Shown in pieces: positions 15,331-23,796 of a stretch of DNA of 62,319 nucleotides; position 1 is the first letter of the stretch; every line of letters begins with the position of its first letter. Origin of the DNA: Siphonobacter curvatus (GTDB taxonomy: Bacteria > Bacteroidota > Bacteroidia > Cytophagales > Spirosomataceae); assembly GCF_002943425.1 (NCBI RefSeq), contig NZ_PTRA01000011.1, forward strand, positions 549 to 62,867, given 5' to 3'. The notes beneath the pieces are model-generated. The model did no database searches and was not told where the DNA came from. It was given only the letters and a program-made list of their open reading frames with translations. Position numbers and translations under genes: made by a program.

Positions 15331-16689
15331 TCAGGGAGCCGTAAAAATACCCTTCATCGCGTCTTCGTAGTGAAAGAGACGCTCATTGAGTACGTTCAAA
15401 GCTTCGTTTTTGTATTTACCATCCACTAAAATGGTAATGTTATGCTCGGAGCCACCGTACGAAATCATCCGGATTGGGATGTTTTTCATGGCTTCGAGTA
15501 CTTTCAGGGCCACGCCTTCTTTGTCAGCCGAGAAATTTCCGACGATACAGATGATCGTCTGGTTGTAATCGTGGTCTTCCAGATCGGCAAACTGCTTCAG
15601 TTCAGCCGTGATTTTCTCCAGGTTTTCTGGGTTATCAATGGTAACCGAGACGGATACTTCCGAAGTAGTTATCATATCCACGGGTGTTTTGTACTTTTCA
15701 AACACCTCGAATACGCGACGCAAAAAGCCGTAGGCATTCAGCATACGCGTCGAATGGATATAGATGGCTGTAATACCATCTTTGGCCGCAATAGCCTTGA
15801 TTTCCCGCTCGCTCGACTTCGTCGCAATCAGCGTACCGAAGGCGGCTGGCTCCATCGTATTCTTCAAGCGTACCGGAACGCCGCGTAATTTGGCGGGCGT
15901 GATGGTACTGGGATGGAGGATTTTGGCACCGAAATACGCCAGTTCTGCGGCTTCTTCAAAGGTCAATTCCCGAATCGGGAACGTCTTCTTTACGATCCGG
16001 GGATCGTTGTTGTGCATGCCATCGATGTCCGTCCAAATCTGAATTTCATCCGCCCGGATGGCTCCACCAATCAGGGAAGCCGTATAATCCGAGCCACCGC
16101 GTTTGAGGTTATCGATTTCACCGCGAGGGTTCCGGCAGATAAAACCCTGGGTAATGATGAGCTGCTTATCAGGATGCTGGTCGAGCATTTGCCCCAGAGC
16201 TTCTTCCGTATGCGAAAGTACGGGCTCGTTATCGGCATCGATCAGCATGAAATCCAGAGCCGGAAAGAGTACTGAGCTTTCTCCCTGCTCCTGCAAATAG
16301 GCTTCGAACATCTGCGTCGAAAGAATTTCTCCCTCGGCCACGAGTTCTTTTTCCTGCTTGAGCGTAAACGGACGAATCGACGTAACCGACTGGATAAACG
16401 AAAATTCTTTTTCCACAATCGCCTGACCGTTGGCTAAGCCTTCGGGCGTTTGGTAGAGTTCCTCAATGAAGGCGTCGTAATGAGCCCGCAGTTCGGCGAT
16501 TTTCTGGGCCAGTTCTTCGTCGTTACCCACTTTGGCCAGTTCTCCCATCGCAAGCAGGGCATTGGTCGAGCCGGATAAAGCGGAGAGAACAACAATTTTT
16601 TTGCCGTTATCGGCTGTAATCAGGTTTCGAATCGAGTGCATCCGTTCGGGTTTCCCGACGGAAGTACCACCAAATTTCCAGACTTGCAT
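15331..16689 (-). CDS. Aspartate kinase (monofunctional, with ACT domains)
   Basis: 452 residues. Catalyses ATP-dependent phosphorylation of aspartate, the first step to Lys, Thr, Met and diaminopimelate. Motifs: N-terminal 'VWKFGGTSVGKPERM', 'ITQGFICRNPRGEIDNLKRG' with the following 'GSDYTASLIG', and 'IWTDIDGMHNNDPR'. Two ACT domains fill about residues 300-452 ('TAIYIHSTRMLNAYGFL', 'NQTIICIVGN') and normally give feedback control by amino acids. No homoserine dehydrogenase domain is fused. The flanking genes are unrelated. Confidence 0.95.
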   Translation of the reverse strand: MQVWKFGGTSVGKPERMHSIRNLITADNGKKIVVLSALSGSTNALLAMGELAKVGNDEELAQKIAELRAHYDAFIEELYQTPEGLANGQAIVEKEFSFIQSVTSIRPFTLKQEKELVAEGEILSTQMFEAYLQEQGESSVLFPALDFMLIDADNEPVLSHTEEALGQMLDQHPDKQLIITQGFICRNPRGEIDNLKRGGSDYTASLIGGAIRADEIQIWTDIDGMHNNDPRIVKKTFPIRELTFEEAAELAYFGAKILHPSTITPAKLRGVPVRLKNTMEPAAFGTLIATKSSEREIKAIAAKDGITAIYIHSTRMLNAYGFLRRVFEVFEKYKTPVDMITTSEVSVSVTIDNPENLEKITAELKQFADLEDHDYNQTIICIVGNFSADKEGVALKVLEAMKNIPIRMISYGGSEHNITILVDGKYKNEALNVLNERLFHYEDAMKGIFTAP

Positions 16690-16842
16690 GAGGTACGTAT
16701 AGTTAAAAAAGGTTTTGTTGTAAAGTTTGAACTGGATTGAAGGCTTACGTAGGTTTGAGGTAGTTTAAAGTTTGAAAGGGTTCAAGGTTTTCAAAGCCTT
16801 GCCAAACGTGAAATCACTGAAACGTTCAAACCTCAGACCCGC

Positions 16843-17325
16843 CTAAAAAGAAACCCCCAGCATTTTAATGGCCGTGATGGCAGCTTCGTCGCCTTTGTTG
16901 CCGTGTACACCACCCGCCCGGTCCAGGGCCTGCTGTTGATTGTTGGGCGTCAGCACACCGAAGATGACGGGTTTGTTGTATTGAATACTTACATTGGTGA
17001 GGCCCTGAGCGACGGCGTGATTGATGTAATCGTTGTGTTTCGTTTCACCCTGAATCACACAACCCAAACAGATTACCGCATCAATGTGCGAGGCCTGAGC
17101 CGCCAAAGCCGCTCCAAAACTGAGTTCGTAGCTACCGGGTACGGTGCGTACGTGGATAAACTCTTCGTTGGCTCCGTAATTGACCAGCGTCTGGTATGCT
17201 CCGTTGAAGAGAGCATTGGTTACTTCACTGTTCCATTCGGCCACCAGAATGGCAAAATGTTTTTCGCTAATATCGGGCAGGTTTTCAGTTGAGAAAACGC
17301 TCAGGTTTTTAAGTTCAGAAGCCAT
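16843..17325 (-). CDS. ribH: 6,7-dimethyl-8-ribityllumazine synthase
   Basis: 160 residues. Condenses the ribitylaminouracil intermediate with dihydroxybutanone phosphate, the penultimate riboflavin step. Motifs: 'FAILVAEWNSEVTNALFNGA', 'VRTVPGSYELSFGAALAA' (substrate pocket), 'AVICLGCVIQGETKHNDYI' with the catalytic His, and 'VIFGVLTPNNQQQALDRAG'. Normal length for the icosahedral subunit. It is separated from the upstream TPR gene by a terminator, and no riboflavin genes or FMN riboswitch are seen beside it. Confidence 0.97.
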   Translation of the reverse strand: MASELKNLSVFSTENLPDISEKHFAILVAEWNSEVTNALFNGAYQTLVNYGANEEFIHVRTVPGSYELSFGAALAAQASHIDAVICLGCVIQGETKHNDYINHAVAQGLTNVSIQYNKPVIFGVLTPNNQQQALDRAGGVHGNKGDEAAITAIKMLGVSF

Positions 17326-17369
17326 TTGTCACAGAAAGAGAAAGTGATACACTAACGATAGACAACAAA

Positions 17370-17401
17370 AAAGGGATGCGACCATATGGCCTCATCCCTT
17401 T
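17370..17401 (-). terminator. Terminator after the TPR gene
   Basis: AAAGGGATG (17370-17378) pairs with CATCCCTTT (17393-17401); on the minus strand the stem is followed by a T-run. It separates the TPR gene from ribH. Confidence 0.7.
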
Positions 17402-17427
17402 CATTTTTAGTGCGATATCGCCCCAAA

Positions 17428-18120
17428 TTACTCGGAAGCCGGCCCTTCTAAGATGGCCTTGTATTTCTTCGCAGTTACATACTCAGCCGATTGAGGGTAG
17501 TTCTCAATAATCTTCGAGTACGAATCGATGGCTTCCTTGTTCTGATTAGCTACTTCGTATGCCGTAGCCAGTTTCAGCAGATACGTCGGGGTAAAGAATT
17601 TGTTCGGCTTGTAATCAGCCGCTTTTTTGTAGTAATCAATGGCGTTTGACGCGTCCTTTTTCTCCAGATACGCATCACCAATCAGAGCATACGCCCGAGC
17701 CTGAATCAGGAGGTCGTTGCTGCTAAAGTCTTTCAATTGCTCAATAGCCTGGTCGTACTTGCCTTGTTTCAGCAGAGCTACACCAGCGTAAAAACTCGCC
17801 AGTTTACCAGCTTTCGTAGAGCCATATTCATCCGCAATGGCCGTCAGTCCCTCTACACCAGGACCGCCTTTCAATGCTTTATTCAAAGAATCTGCTTCAA
17901 ATTCATTGACTGCCGGATACAGGATGGCAGAAGCTTCTGCGTTTTGTGTATCCTGCCAATACTGATAGCCAAAAAATAGCCCGACTGCTGCAATGGCTGC
18001 AGCAATAATGCCGTATACTACTTTCTGATTTTTATCAAAAAAAGACTGGGCTTTTCCGAACTCGCCCGCTAGTCCTTCGGGGCTTTCCAGGAACTCCAAG
18101 CCACTGTTTTTCTTTGCCAT
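17428..18120 (-). CDS. TPR protein with one TM helix (YfgM/ancillary SecYEG-like)
   Basis: 230 residues. A soluble N-terminal ~30 residues precede one TM helix 'VVYGIIAAAIAAVGLFFGYQ', then a periplasmic domain of tetratricopeptide repeats: 'AGVALLKQGKYDQAIEQLKD', 'ALIGDAYLEKKDASNAIDYY' and 'LATAYEVANQNKEAIDSYSK'. The layout (N-in, one helix, TPR) is that of YfgM-type proteins, which associate with the Sec translocon and periplasmic chaperones. Functional equivalence is inference. It has its own strong promoter. Confidence 0.8.
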   Translation of the reverse strand: MAKKNSGLEFLESPEGLAGEFGKAQSFFDKNQKVVYGIIAAAIAAVGLFFGYQYWQDTQNAEASAILYPAVNEFEADSLNKALKGGPGVEGLTAIADEYGSTKAGKLASFYAGVALLKQGKYDQAIEQLKDFSSNDLLIQARAYALIGDAYLEKKDASNAIDYYKKAADYKPNKFFTPTYLLKLATAYEVANQNKEAIDSYSKIIENYPQSAEYVTAKKYKAILEGPASE

Positions 18121-18146
18121 TGTTAGGTGCTATTGAAATTGGAACG

Positions 18147-18177
18147 CAAAAGTAAGCAACCCAGCGGATAGCTCAAA
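18147..18177 (-). promoter_or_regulatory. Promoter of the TPR gene
   Basis: On the minus strand TTTG (18177-18174), 19 nt, TACTTTTG (18154-18147): both elements and the spacing fit the Bacteroidota consensus. Predicted start near 18140, about 20 nt before the ATG. Confidence 0.65.
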
Positions 18178-18235
18178 CGATTACGTCTAAAGATTTAGGC
18201 GTATCTGCAAAATAGTTCCAACAAGATGTAACAGT

Positions 18236-18352
18236 TTAGCGTTTAGTACTTTCTACGCTAGTATTGCCATAAGCCGGGCAATTGTTCTTACGAGCACACG
18301 AGGCCAGCGATACAAGTGTTAGAAGAACCAGCAGGTAAGCGGATTTTTTCAT
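18236..18352 (-). CDS. Tiny lipoprotein (38 aa)
   Basis: The ATG at 18352 starts a lipoprotein signal, MKKSAYLLVLLTLVSLASC, with the lipobox Cys followed by ARKNNCPAYG and a short tail ending ESTKR. Only about 20 residues are mature. Small lipoproteins with a CPAY motif appear to be common in Bacteroidota, but their role is unknown. The longer frame opening at 18535 runs through the arginine decarboxylase C-terminus and is not preferred. Confidence 0.6.
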   Translation of the reverse strand: MKKSAYLLVLLTLVSLASCARKNNCPAYGNTSVESTKR

Positions 18353-18464
18353 GGAATTGGATGCGGATAAATACGTTTGTGAATGCTTAAACCTCAGCAA
18401 GTTACAAATTATTTTGAATAAATACGGCAGGAATCGTTTCCGGGTTTCCTGCCGTATCATTTTC

Positions 18465-19949
18465 CTATTTTTCCTGTTGCTCGACCAGTTCCGGATTTTC
18501 CTGGGCCCGAGCCTGCATTTCAGCGGATTCGGCAATGCCTTCCTTCGGCTTCAAGCCATAGCCCAAAATCTGTAGCATACTTTCGTGCGTTTGCTGGGGA
18601 GCAAACAAACGGCTGGTGATGTTGCCATCTTCGTCCAGGTCTACAATGACGTGTTTGGGGGCTGGAATCAGGCAGTGCTGAATACCGCCGTAGCCACCCA
18701 ATGATTCCTGGTACGCTCCGGTATGGAAAAAGCCGATGTACTGATCCTCTTTGTCAATATCGAAACTAGGTACGTACAAATCTTCCGAATGAGCTTCGGT
18801 GTTATAGAAATCCTGCGAGTCGCAGGTTAATCCCCCGAGGTTCACTTTTTCGTAGGGCGAATCCCAGTTGTTCACCGGCAACATGATGTATTTCTGACCA
18901 ATACCCCATGAATCAGGTAGTTGCGTAATGAAGCTACCGTCAATCATGTACCACAGCTCACGGTCGTTTTGCTGTTTTTTGTCGATGACTTTGTAAATCA
19001 CCGCTCCACTTTCGCCGACGGTATAACTACCAAATTCAGTGAAAATATTCGGAACCGGTACGTTATTCTTGTTACAAATCCACTGAATATTTTCAATGAT
19101 TTCGTCGATCATGGCCTGGTAATCGTACTTAAAGAATACCGAGGTTTGGATGGGTAGTCCACCGCCAATGTCGATCGAGTCCAGGTCGGGACATACCTTT
19201 TTCATCTCGCAGTATTTGAACATAAAGCGAGTCAATTCCGACCAGTAATAGGCGTTATCTTTAATACCGGAATTGATGAAAAAGTGAAGCATTTTTAGCT
19301 TCAGCTTCGGATTAGGCTGGATTTTATCTTTGTACAAATCCATGATATCCGAATACCGGATTCCCAGACGTGACGTATAAAACGAGAAATTGGGTTCTTC
19401 ATCCGTAGCAATCCGAATGGCCAGGTTTACGGCCTCGGTGTGCGTATTTTCGATGTAGTAATCAATTTCTTTCAGGTTATCGAGTACGGGAATACAGTTG
19501 AACCCATCATTGATCAGGTTGGTGATGTATTTTTGGTACTGTGGAAGTTTATAACCGTTACAGATGATGAACGTATTCTTCGTCAGCTTCTCCTGCCGGT
19601 ACAGTTCCCGGATAATGGCGATGTCGTACGCTGAAGAGGTTTCTAAGTGACAGTTATTACTCAGCACTTCTTCCAGAATGAAATGGAAGTGCGAAGATTT
19701 CGTACAATAACAATACGTATAGCTGCCCTTGTAATTGAATTTCTTCATGGCGTTCCGAAACAGCAACCGGGCGTGCTCGATATGCTCTTCGATTTTAGGC
19801 AGGTACGTAAGTTTGAGCGGCGTACCATACTGACGAATAATATCCATCAGCGGGACATTATTGAAGAGTAGCGTGTTCTTCTCGTCCACACCGAATTCCC
19901 GGGTTGGGAATTCAAAGGTTTGCTCAATAAGATCAATGTAGTTTTTCAT
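18465..19949 (-). CDS. speA: Arginine decarboxylase, PLP fold type III (SpeA-like)
   Basis: 494 residues. Decarboxylates arginine to agmatine at the start of polyamine synthesis. The alanine-racemase-like barrel starts with 'PLKLTYLPKIEEHIEHARLL'. PLP-binding Lys84 lies in 'YCYCTKSSHFHF', with 'HLETSSAYDIAIIREL', 'IDIGGGLP' (glycine-rich phosphate site) and 'FTEFGSYTVGESGAVIYKV'. This compact ~490-aa form is shorter than the ~650-aa E. coli SpeA and resembles the version usual in Bacteroidota. Diaminopimelate decarboxylase is a less likely alternative. It follows no partner genes. Confidence 0.85.
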   Translation of the reverse strand: MKNYIDLIEQTFEFPTREFGVDEKNTLLFNNVPLMDIIRQYGTPLKLTYLPKIEEHIEHARLLFRNAMKKFNYKGSYTYCYCTKSSHFHFILEEVLSNNCHLETSSAYDIAIIRELYRQEKLTKNTFIICNGYKLPQYQKYITNLINDGFNCIPVLDNLKEIDYYIENTHTEAVNLAIRIATDEEPNFSFYTSRLGIRYSDIMDLYKDKIQPNPKLKLKMLHFFINSGIKDNAYYWSELTRFMFKYCEMKKVCPDLDSIDIGGGLPIQTSVFFKYDYQAMIDEIIENIQWICNKNNVPVPNIFTEFGSYTVGESGAVIYKVIDKKQQNDRELWYMIDGSFITQLPDSWGIGQKYIMLPVNNWDSPYEKVNLGGLTCDSQDFYNTEAHSEDLYVPSFDIDKEDQYIGFFHTGAYQESLGGYGGIQHCLIPAPKHVIVDLDEDGNITSRLFAPQQTHESMLQILGYGLKPKEGIAESAEMQARAQENPELVEQQEK

Positions 19950-20198
19950 CCTTTGGGACGGAAATACATTTTAAAAGGTGAATTAGATCGAAAAACTTGA
20001 ACTCACGCGGCTTTAAAGACCTACGCCTGCAAAGACCGATTGAAAACAAGCGTGCGAAATTGCACGGAAATTATAACCTTTGCAACCGAAAAACCGTCGC
20101 AATAATTGCAGGCTCGGTCATTTTTTTTGTCCGTGGCCCTAAGATTGGCTTTTCAACGAAAGGAGCCAGGAAAGTAAAATTTTAAAAGCTGATTTTGA

Positions 20199-21590
20199 AT
20201 GACTTTATCCAGTGAAATAACCCCGTCTCAACGCATTCACTTTATTGCGATCGGTGGAGCAGCCATGCACAACCTGGCTCTCGTGTTGCATCAGAAAGGA
20301 ATCCTCGTAACGGGATCGGACGATGAAATTTATGAACCGGCCCAATCGCGTCTGCAACAGGCGGGCCTTTTACCGGATCAGATGGGTTGGTTTCCCGAAA
20401 AAATTACGCCAGAACTCGATGCCGTTATTCTCGGCATGCACGCCCGGGCCGACAATCCCGAGCTATTAAAGGCTCAGGAGCTGGGCATTCGAGTCTACTC
20501 CTACCCAGAGTTTGTCTATCAGCAAAGTTTGAATAAACAACGGGTGGTTATTGCGGGTAGTCACGGAAAAACGACGACTACGGCCATTATTCTGCACGTA
20601 CTGAAGTTTTTCAACCGGAAGTTTGATTATCTGGTAGGAGCCCGGGTAGCGGGGTTTGATACTATGGTCAAACTTTCCGACGACGCTCCGGTGATTGTGA
20701 TTGAGGGCGATGAGTATTTTTCTTCACCCATTGACCGGCAGCCGAAATTCCTGCATTATCATCCCCACATTACCCTGATTTCGGGAATTGCTTGGGACCA
20801 TATCAATGTGTATCCGGAATTTGAGGAATACGTTCGTCAGTTTGAACTGTTGGCCGAAGATTCCCCCAAAGGCGGCATGCTTATCTACGATGATACAGAT
20901 GATGTAATATCGGTCATCTGCAAAAAAGAACGTCCTGATGTACAACCCTTTGGCTATGGCCAACACCCCCACGTAATTCGTGATGGTTTGACGTATCTAC
21001 TTAAACCGAACGGGGAAGAAGTGCCGCTGAAAATCTTCGGTGGGCATAACATGAAAAACTTGAACGGAGCCCGAATCGTACTGGAGAAACTGGGCGTGGA
21101 AGACTTCATGTTCTACGAAGCCATTCAGTCATTCACGGGTGCCGCGAATCGGCTGGAGCGAGTAGGTGAGAACGAGCAGACGGTTATTTTCCGGGATTTT
21201 GCTCACGCTCCGTCTAAACTAGAAGCTACGTCTACAGCGGTGAAAAGTCAGTTTCCCGAACGCAAATTGGTCGCAGTGGTGGAATTACACACGTTCAGTA
21301 GTTTGAATAAGTACTTTTTGCCGCAGTACAAAGGCAAGTTCAATACGCCGGATGTGGCCGCGGTGTACTACAGTCCGCATACGATTGAACACAAAAAACT
21401 GACGCCGATTTCACCCGAAGACATTATTGAAGCCTTTGGAAATCCAGCTCTGAAAGTGTTTACGGACAATCAGGCGTTAAAAGAATTTTTGTTGAGTCAG
21501 CAGTGGAACGAATCTAACTTGCTGCTGATGTCATCCGGTACGTTTGATGGGTTAAATATTCCCGAACTGGTAAAAGAGGTGCTGGGGTAA
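20199..21590 (+). CDS. mpl: UDP-MurNAc:L-Ala-gamma-D-Glu-meso-DAP ligase (murein recycling)
   Basis: 463 residues. Joins recycled murein tripeptide to UDP-MurNAc. Mur ligase architecture: the N-terminal Rossmann domain 'HFIAIGGAAMHNLALVLHQK', the ATP P-loop 'VVIAGSHGKTTTT' with Lys124, 'VIVIEGDEYFSSPIDRQPKF', the Mg-site 'SGIAWDHINVYP' and the C-terminal 'IFRDFAHAPSKL'. DEYFS and the HAPSK-type motif distinguish Mpl from MurC. A free-standing gene ended by a strong terminator. Confidence 0.9.
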   Translation: MTLSSEITPSQRIHFIAIGGAAMHNLALVLHQKGILVTGSDDEIYEPAQSRLQQAGLLPDQMGWFPEKITPELDAVILGMHARADNPELLKAQELGIRVYSYPEFVYQQSLNKQRVVIAGSHGKTTTTAIILHVLKFFNRKFDYLVGARVAGFDTMVKLSDDAPVIVIEGDEYFSSPIDRQPKFLHYHPHITLISGIAWDHINVYPEFEEYVRQFELLAEDSPKGGMLIYDDTDDVISVICKKERPDVQPFGYGQHPHVIRDGLTYLLKPNGEEVPLKIFGGHNMKNLNGARIVLEKLGVEDFMFYEAIQSFTGAANRLERVGENEQTVIFRDFAHAPSKLEATSTAVKSQFPERKLVAVVELHTFSSLNKYFLPQYKGKFNTPDVAAVYYSPHTIEHKKLTPISPEDIIEAFGNPALKVFTDNQALKEFLLSQQWNESNLLLMSSGTFDGLNIPELVKEVLG

Positions 21591-21617
21591 ATTTTTAGCG
21601 AAATTTTTACGTTTGTA

Positions 21618-21647
21618 AAGCGGACGCCAAATGACGTCCGCTTTTTT
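21618..21647 (+). terminator. Terminator of mpl
   Basis: AAGCGGACG (21618-21626) with CGTCCGCTT (21635-21643), followed by TTTTT. The first in-frame ATG of the next gene (21648) lies right after the T-run, which argues for the later ATG at 21660. Confidence 0.85.
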
Positions 21648-21659
21648 ATGCGACTGGAT

Positions 21660-22103
21660 ATGAGAAGGTTACTGATATTATGCGTACTTTTGTGCCTCGT
21701 TTTTCAAAATCAGGCTCAAACCACCCGCCTGACCTCGGGGATTCGGGGACAGGTCATCTGGAAATCTGGTAACCAAATGCCCTCGCCCGACCGGCCGGCA
21801 TCGGCGGCCAAGGGCGTAAAGCGGGAAGTCTGGATTTATCAGCTGACGAATCAGAACCAGGCCGAACAGCAGGAAGGTTTTTACCGGAACATCCGAACCA
21901 AACGGGTCAGGAAAGTAGTTACCGATGCCAGCGGTCGCTTTAAAGTCAAGCTTGCCCCGGGCCGCTACTCGCTGTTTACCAAGGAGCCGCAGGGCTTATG
22001 GGCGAACCTTACGGATGGACAGGGAAATATTTTTCCAGTAACCGTTCGAAAAGGGAAATACGAAGAGATTCAATTTGAAATTAATTACGCAGCCGTTTTT
22101 TAG
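21660..22103 (+). CDS. Secreted protein with carboxypeptidase-regulatory-like fold
   Basis: 147 residues from the ATG at 21660. Signal peptide 'MRRLLILCVLLCLVFQNQAQ'. The mature part has 'GIRGQVIWKSGNQMPSPDRP', then 'VVTDASGRFKVKLAPGRYSL' and 'FPVTVRKGKYEEIQFEINY', the beta-sandwich pattern of CarboxypepD_reg / SpaA-like domains in which a 'TDxxGxFxxxLxPGxY' strand pair is conserved. Probably a periplasmic or surface adhesion-type domain. Similar proteins are common in Bacteroidota; no specific role is known to me. Confidence 0.7.
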   Translation: MRRLLILCVLLCLVFQNQAQTTRLTSGIRGQVIWKSGNQMPSPDRPASAAKGVKREVWIYQLTNQNQAEQQEGFYRNIRTKRVRKVVTDASGRFKVKLAPGRYSLFTKEPQGLWANLTDGQGNIFPVTVRKGKYEEIQFEINYAAVF

Positions 22104-22183
22104 AGTTCAGAAGCAAGAAACCGGAGACAGAAGATGACGGCCTTCGTTCTGGTTTCCGGTTTTAAAGACTTGTTTCCATTCGC

Positions 22184-23491
22184 ATGAAAACCAAGACATT
22201 ACGCAAGAATAAAGTAAACATCGTTACGCTGGGCTGTTCCAAGAACCTGGTTGATTCCGAAAACCTGTTCACGCAGCTCAAGGGTAATGGCTACGCAGTA
22301 GCTCACGAATCCGAGCGGGACGATTCCCAGATTGTAGTGATCAATACCTGCGGCTTCATCGACAATGCCAAGCAGGAATCCATCGATACCATTCTTCGCT
22401 ACGTAGACGCCAAGGCCGAAGGTATGGTGGAGAAAGTGTACGTAACGGGCTGTCTGTCGCAACGGTATAAGGACGAGCTGGAAGTCGAAATTCCGGAAGT
22501 AGACGCTTGGTTTGGCAGTAATGAAATGCCCCGCCTGCTCAAGACGCTGAAGGCCGACTACAAGCACGAACTTGTGGGCGAACGCTTACTGACTACACCC
22601 GCTCATTACGCCTACCTGAAAATTGCGGAAGGTTGCGACCGTCCCTGTAGCTTCTGTGCCATTCCGCTGATGCGGGGCAATCACGTTTCCCGTACAATTG
22701 AAGATCTGGAAACCGAAGTCAAATCGCTGGCTCGGCGGGGTACCAAAGAGCTGATTTTGCTGGCTCAGGACCTGACCTATTACGGTCTGGATATTTACAA
22801 AAAGCGAAACCTGGCCGAGCTGATCGACCGTCTTTCGGACGTTGAAGGCATCGACTGGATTCGCCTGCAATATGCGTACCCTTCTGGTTTCCCGATGGAC
22901 GTGCTCGACGTCATGAACGCCAAGCCTAACATCTGTAAATACCTGGATATGCCCCTGCAAACGGGCTCGACGGAGTTGCTGAAACTGATGCGGCGGGGCA
23001 TTACGCGGGAAAAAACCGAAGAACTCATCCATACCATCCGCGACAAAGTGCCCGGCATTGCCTTGCGTACCACGCTGATTGTGGGCCACCCCGGGGAGAC
23101 GGAAGAACTGTTCGAAGAAACGTACCGCTTTGTGGAGAACACACGCTTCGATCGCTTGGGGGTGTTCCAGTACTCGCACGAAGATCAGACGCACTCGGCA
23201 ACGATGGAAGACAGCGTACCGGCGGAAGAAAAACAGCAACGGGCCGATGACATCATGGAATTACAACAGGGCATTTCCCTGGAGTTGAACCAGGCCAAAA
23301 TCGGTCAGATCTATAAAGTACTGTTTGATCGGAAAGAGGGCGGTTATTTTATTGGACGTACCGAATTCGATTCTCCTGAAGTAGACAACGAAGTACTCGT
23401 CGCTGCTAACCAGTACGTACGTCAGGGTGATTTTGCTCAGGTACGCATTACGTCAGCGGAAGAATTTGATCTTTACGGGGAGTTGGTGTAG
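22184..23491 (+). CDS. rimO: Ribosomal protein S12 (Asp88) methylthiotransferase RimO
   Basis: 435 residues. Radical-SAM enzyme that methylthiolates the beta-carbon of a conserved Asp in ribosomal protein S12. The N-terminal MTTase domain carries the auxiliary cluster cysteines Cys18 (LGCSKNLVDSE), Cys56 (NTCGF) and Cys90 (VTGCLSQRY). The radical-SAM motif is Cys151-Cys155-Cys158 (EGCDRPCSFCAIPLMRG). The C-terminal TRAM domain ends with 'RQGDFAQVRITSAEEFDLYG'. RimO rather than MiaB is favoured by LVDSE and the CSFC context. Confidence 0.95.
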   Translation: MKTKTLRKNKVNIVTLGCSKNLVDSENLFTQLKGNGYAVAHESERDDSQIVVINTCGFIDNAKQESIDTILRYVDAKAEGMVEKVYVTGCLSQRYKDELEVEIPEVDAWFGSNEMPRLLKTLKADYKHELVGERLLTTPAHYAYLKIAEGCDRPCSFCAIPLMRGNHVSRTIEDLETEVKSLARRGTKELILLAQDLTYYGLDIYKKRNLAELIDRLSDVEGIDWIRLQYAYPSGFPMDVLDVMNAKPNICKYLDMPLQTGSTELLKLMRRGITREKTEELIHTIRDKVPGIALRTTLIVGHPGETEELFEETYRFVENTRFDRLGVFQYSHEDQTHSATMEDSVPAEEKQQRADDIMELQQGISLELNQAKIGQIYKVLFDRKEGGYFIGRTEFDSPEVDNEVLVAANQYVRQGDFAQVRITSAEEFDLYGELV

Positions 23492-23796
23492 GGTTTGATT
23501 GGCGTTTAAGGTTTGAGTGAGTCTCAAGTTTGAAAAGGTTTGAATGGGGTTTGAAAACGCCTGTTCAAACCTTTGCTTTTTTGATACGGCTGATGGTTTT
23601 CAACCTTCAGTCAACCGAGCTTAAACAGCCATCAAACTCGAAATCTTTTCAAACGAATCAAACCTGAAACGTCCTCTAATCAGCCTCTGCTCTCCCCCTC
23701 TGACTAAACTTTCACCACCTTTTGAACTAAGCCGTTGGCGAACGAGTTTGTTTGCCAGTCCCGTTTTACGAACTTCGGGCTCCAAATCCCGGTATT
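23492..23796. repeat. Intergenic spacer rich in GTTTGA / TCAAAC motifs
   Basis: Contains about ten copies of GTTTGA or its complement on both orientations between 23495 and 23665. A similar motif-rich stretch lies at 16720-16840. The rimO terminator (23534-23582) is built from two of the copies. No ORF is called. Confidence 0.45.
23534..23582 (+). terminator. Terminator of rimO
   Basis: AAAGGTTTGAA (23534-23544) with TTCAAACCTTT (23564-23574), followed by GCTTTTTT. Confidence 0.6.

Noticed and set aside
16690-17427. FMN riboswitch near ribH
   Set aside because: The upstream region of ribH is a terminator and short spacer without RFN-type conserved blocks.
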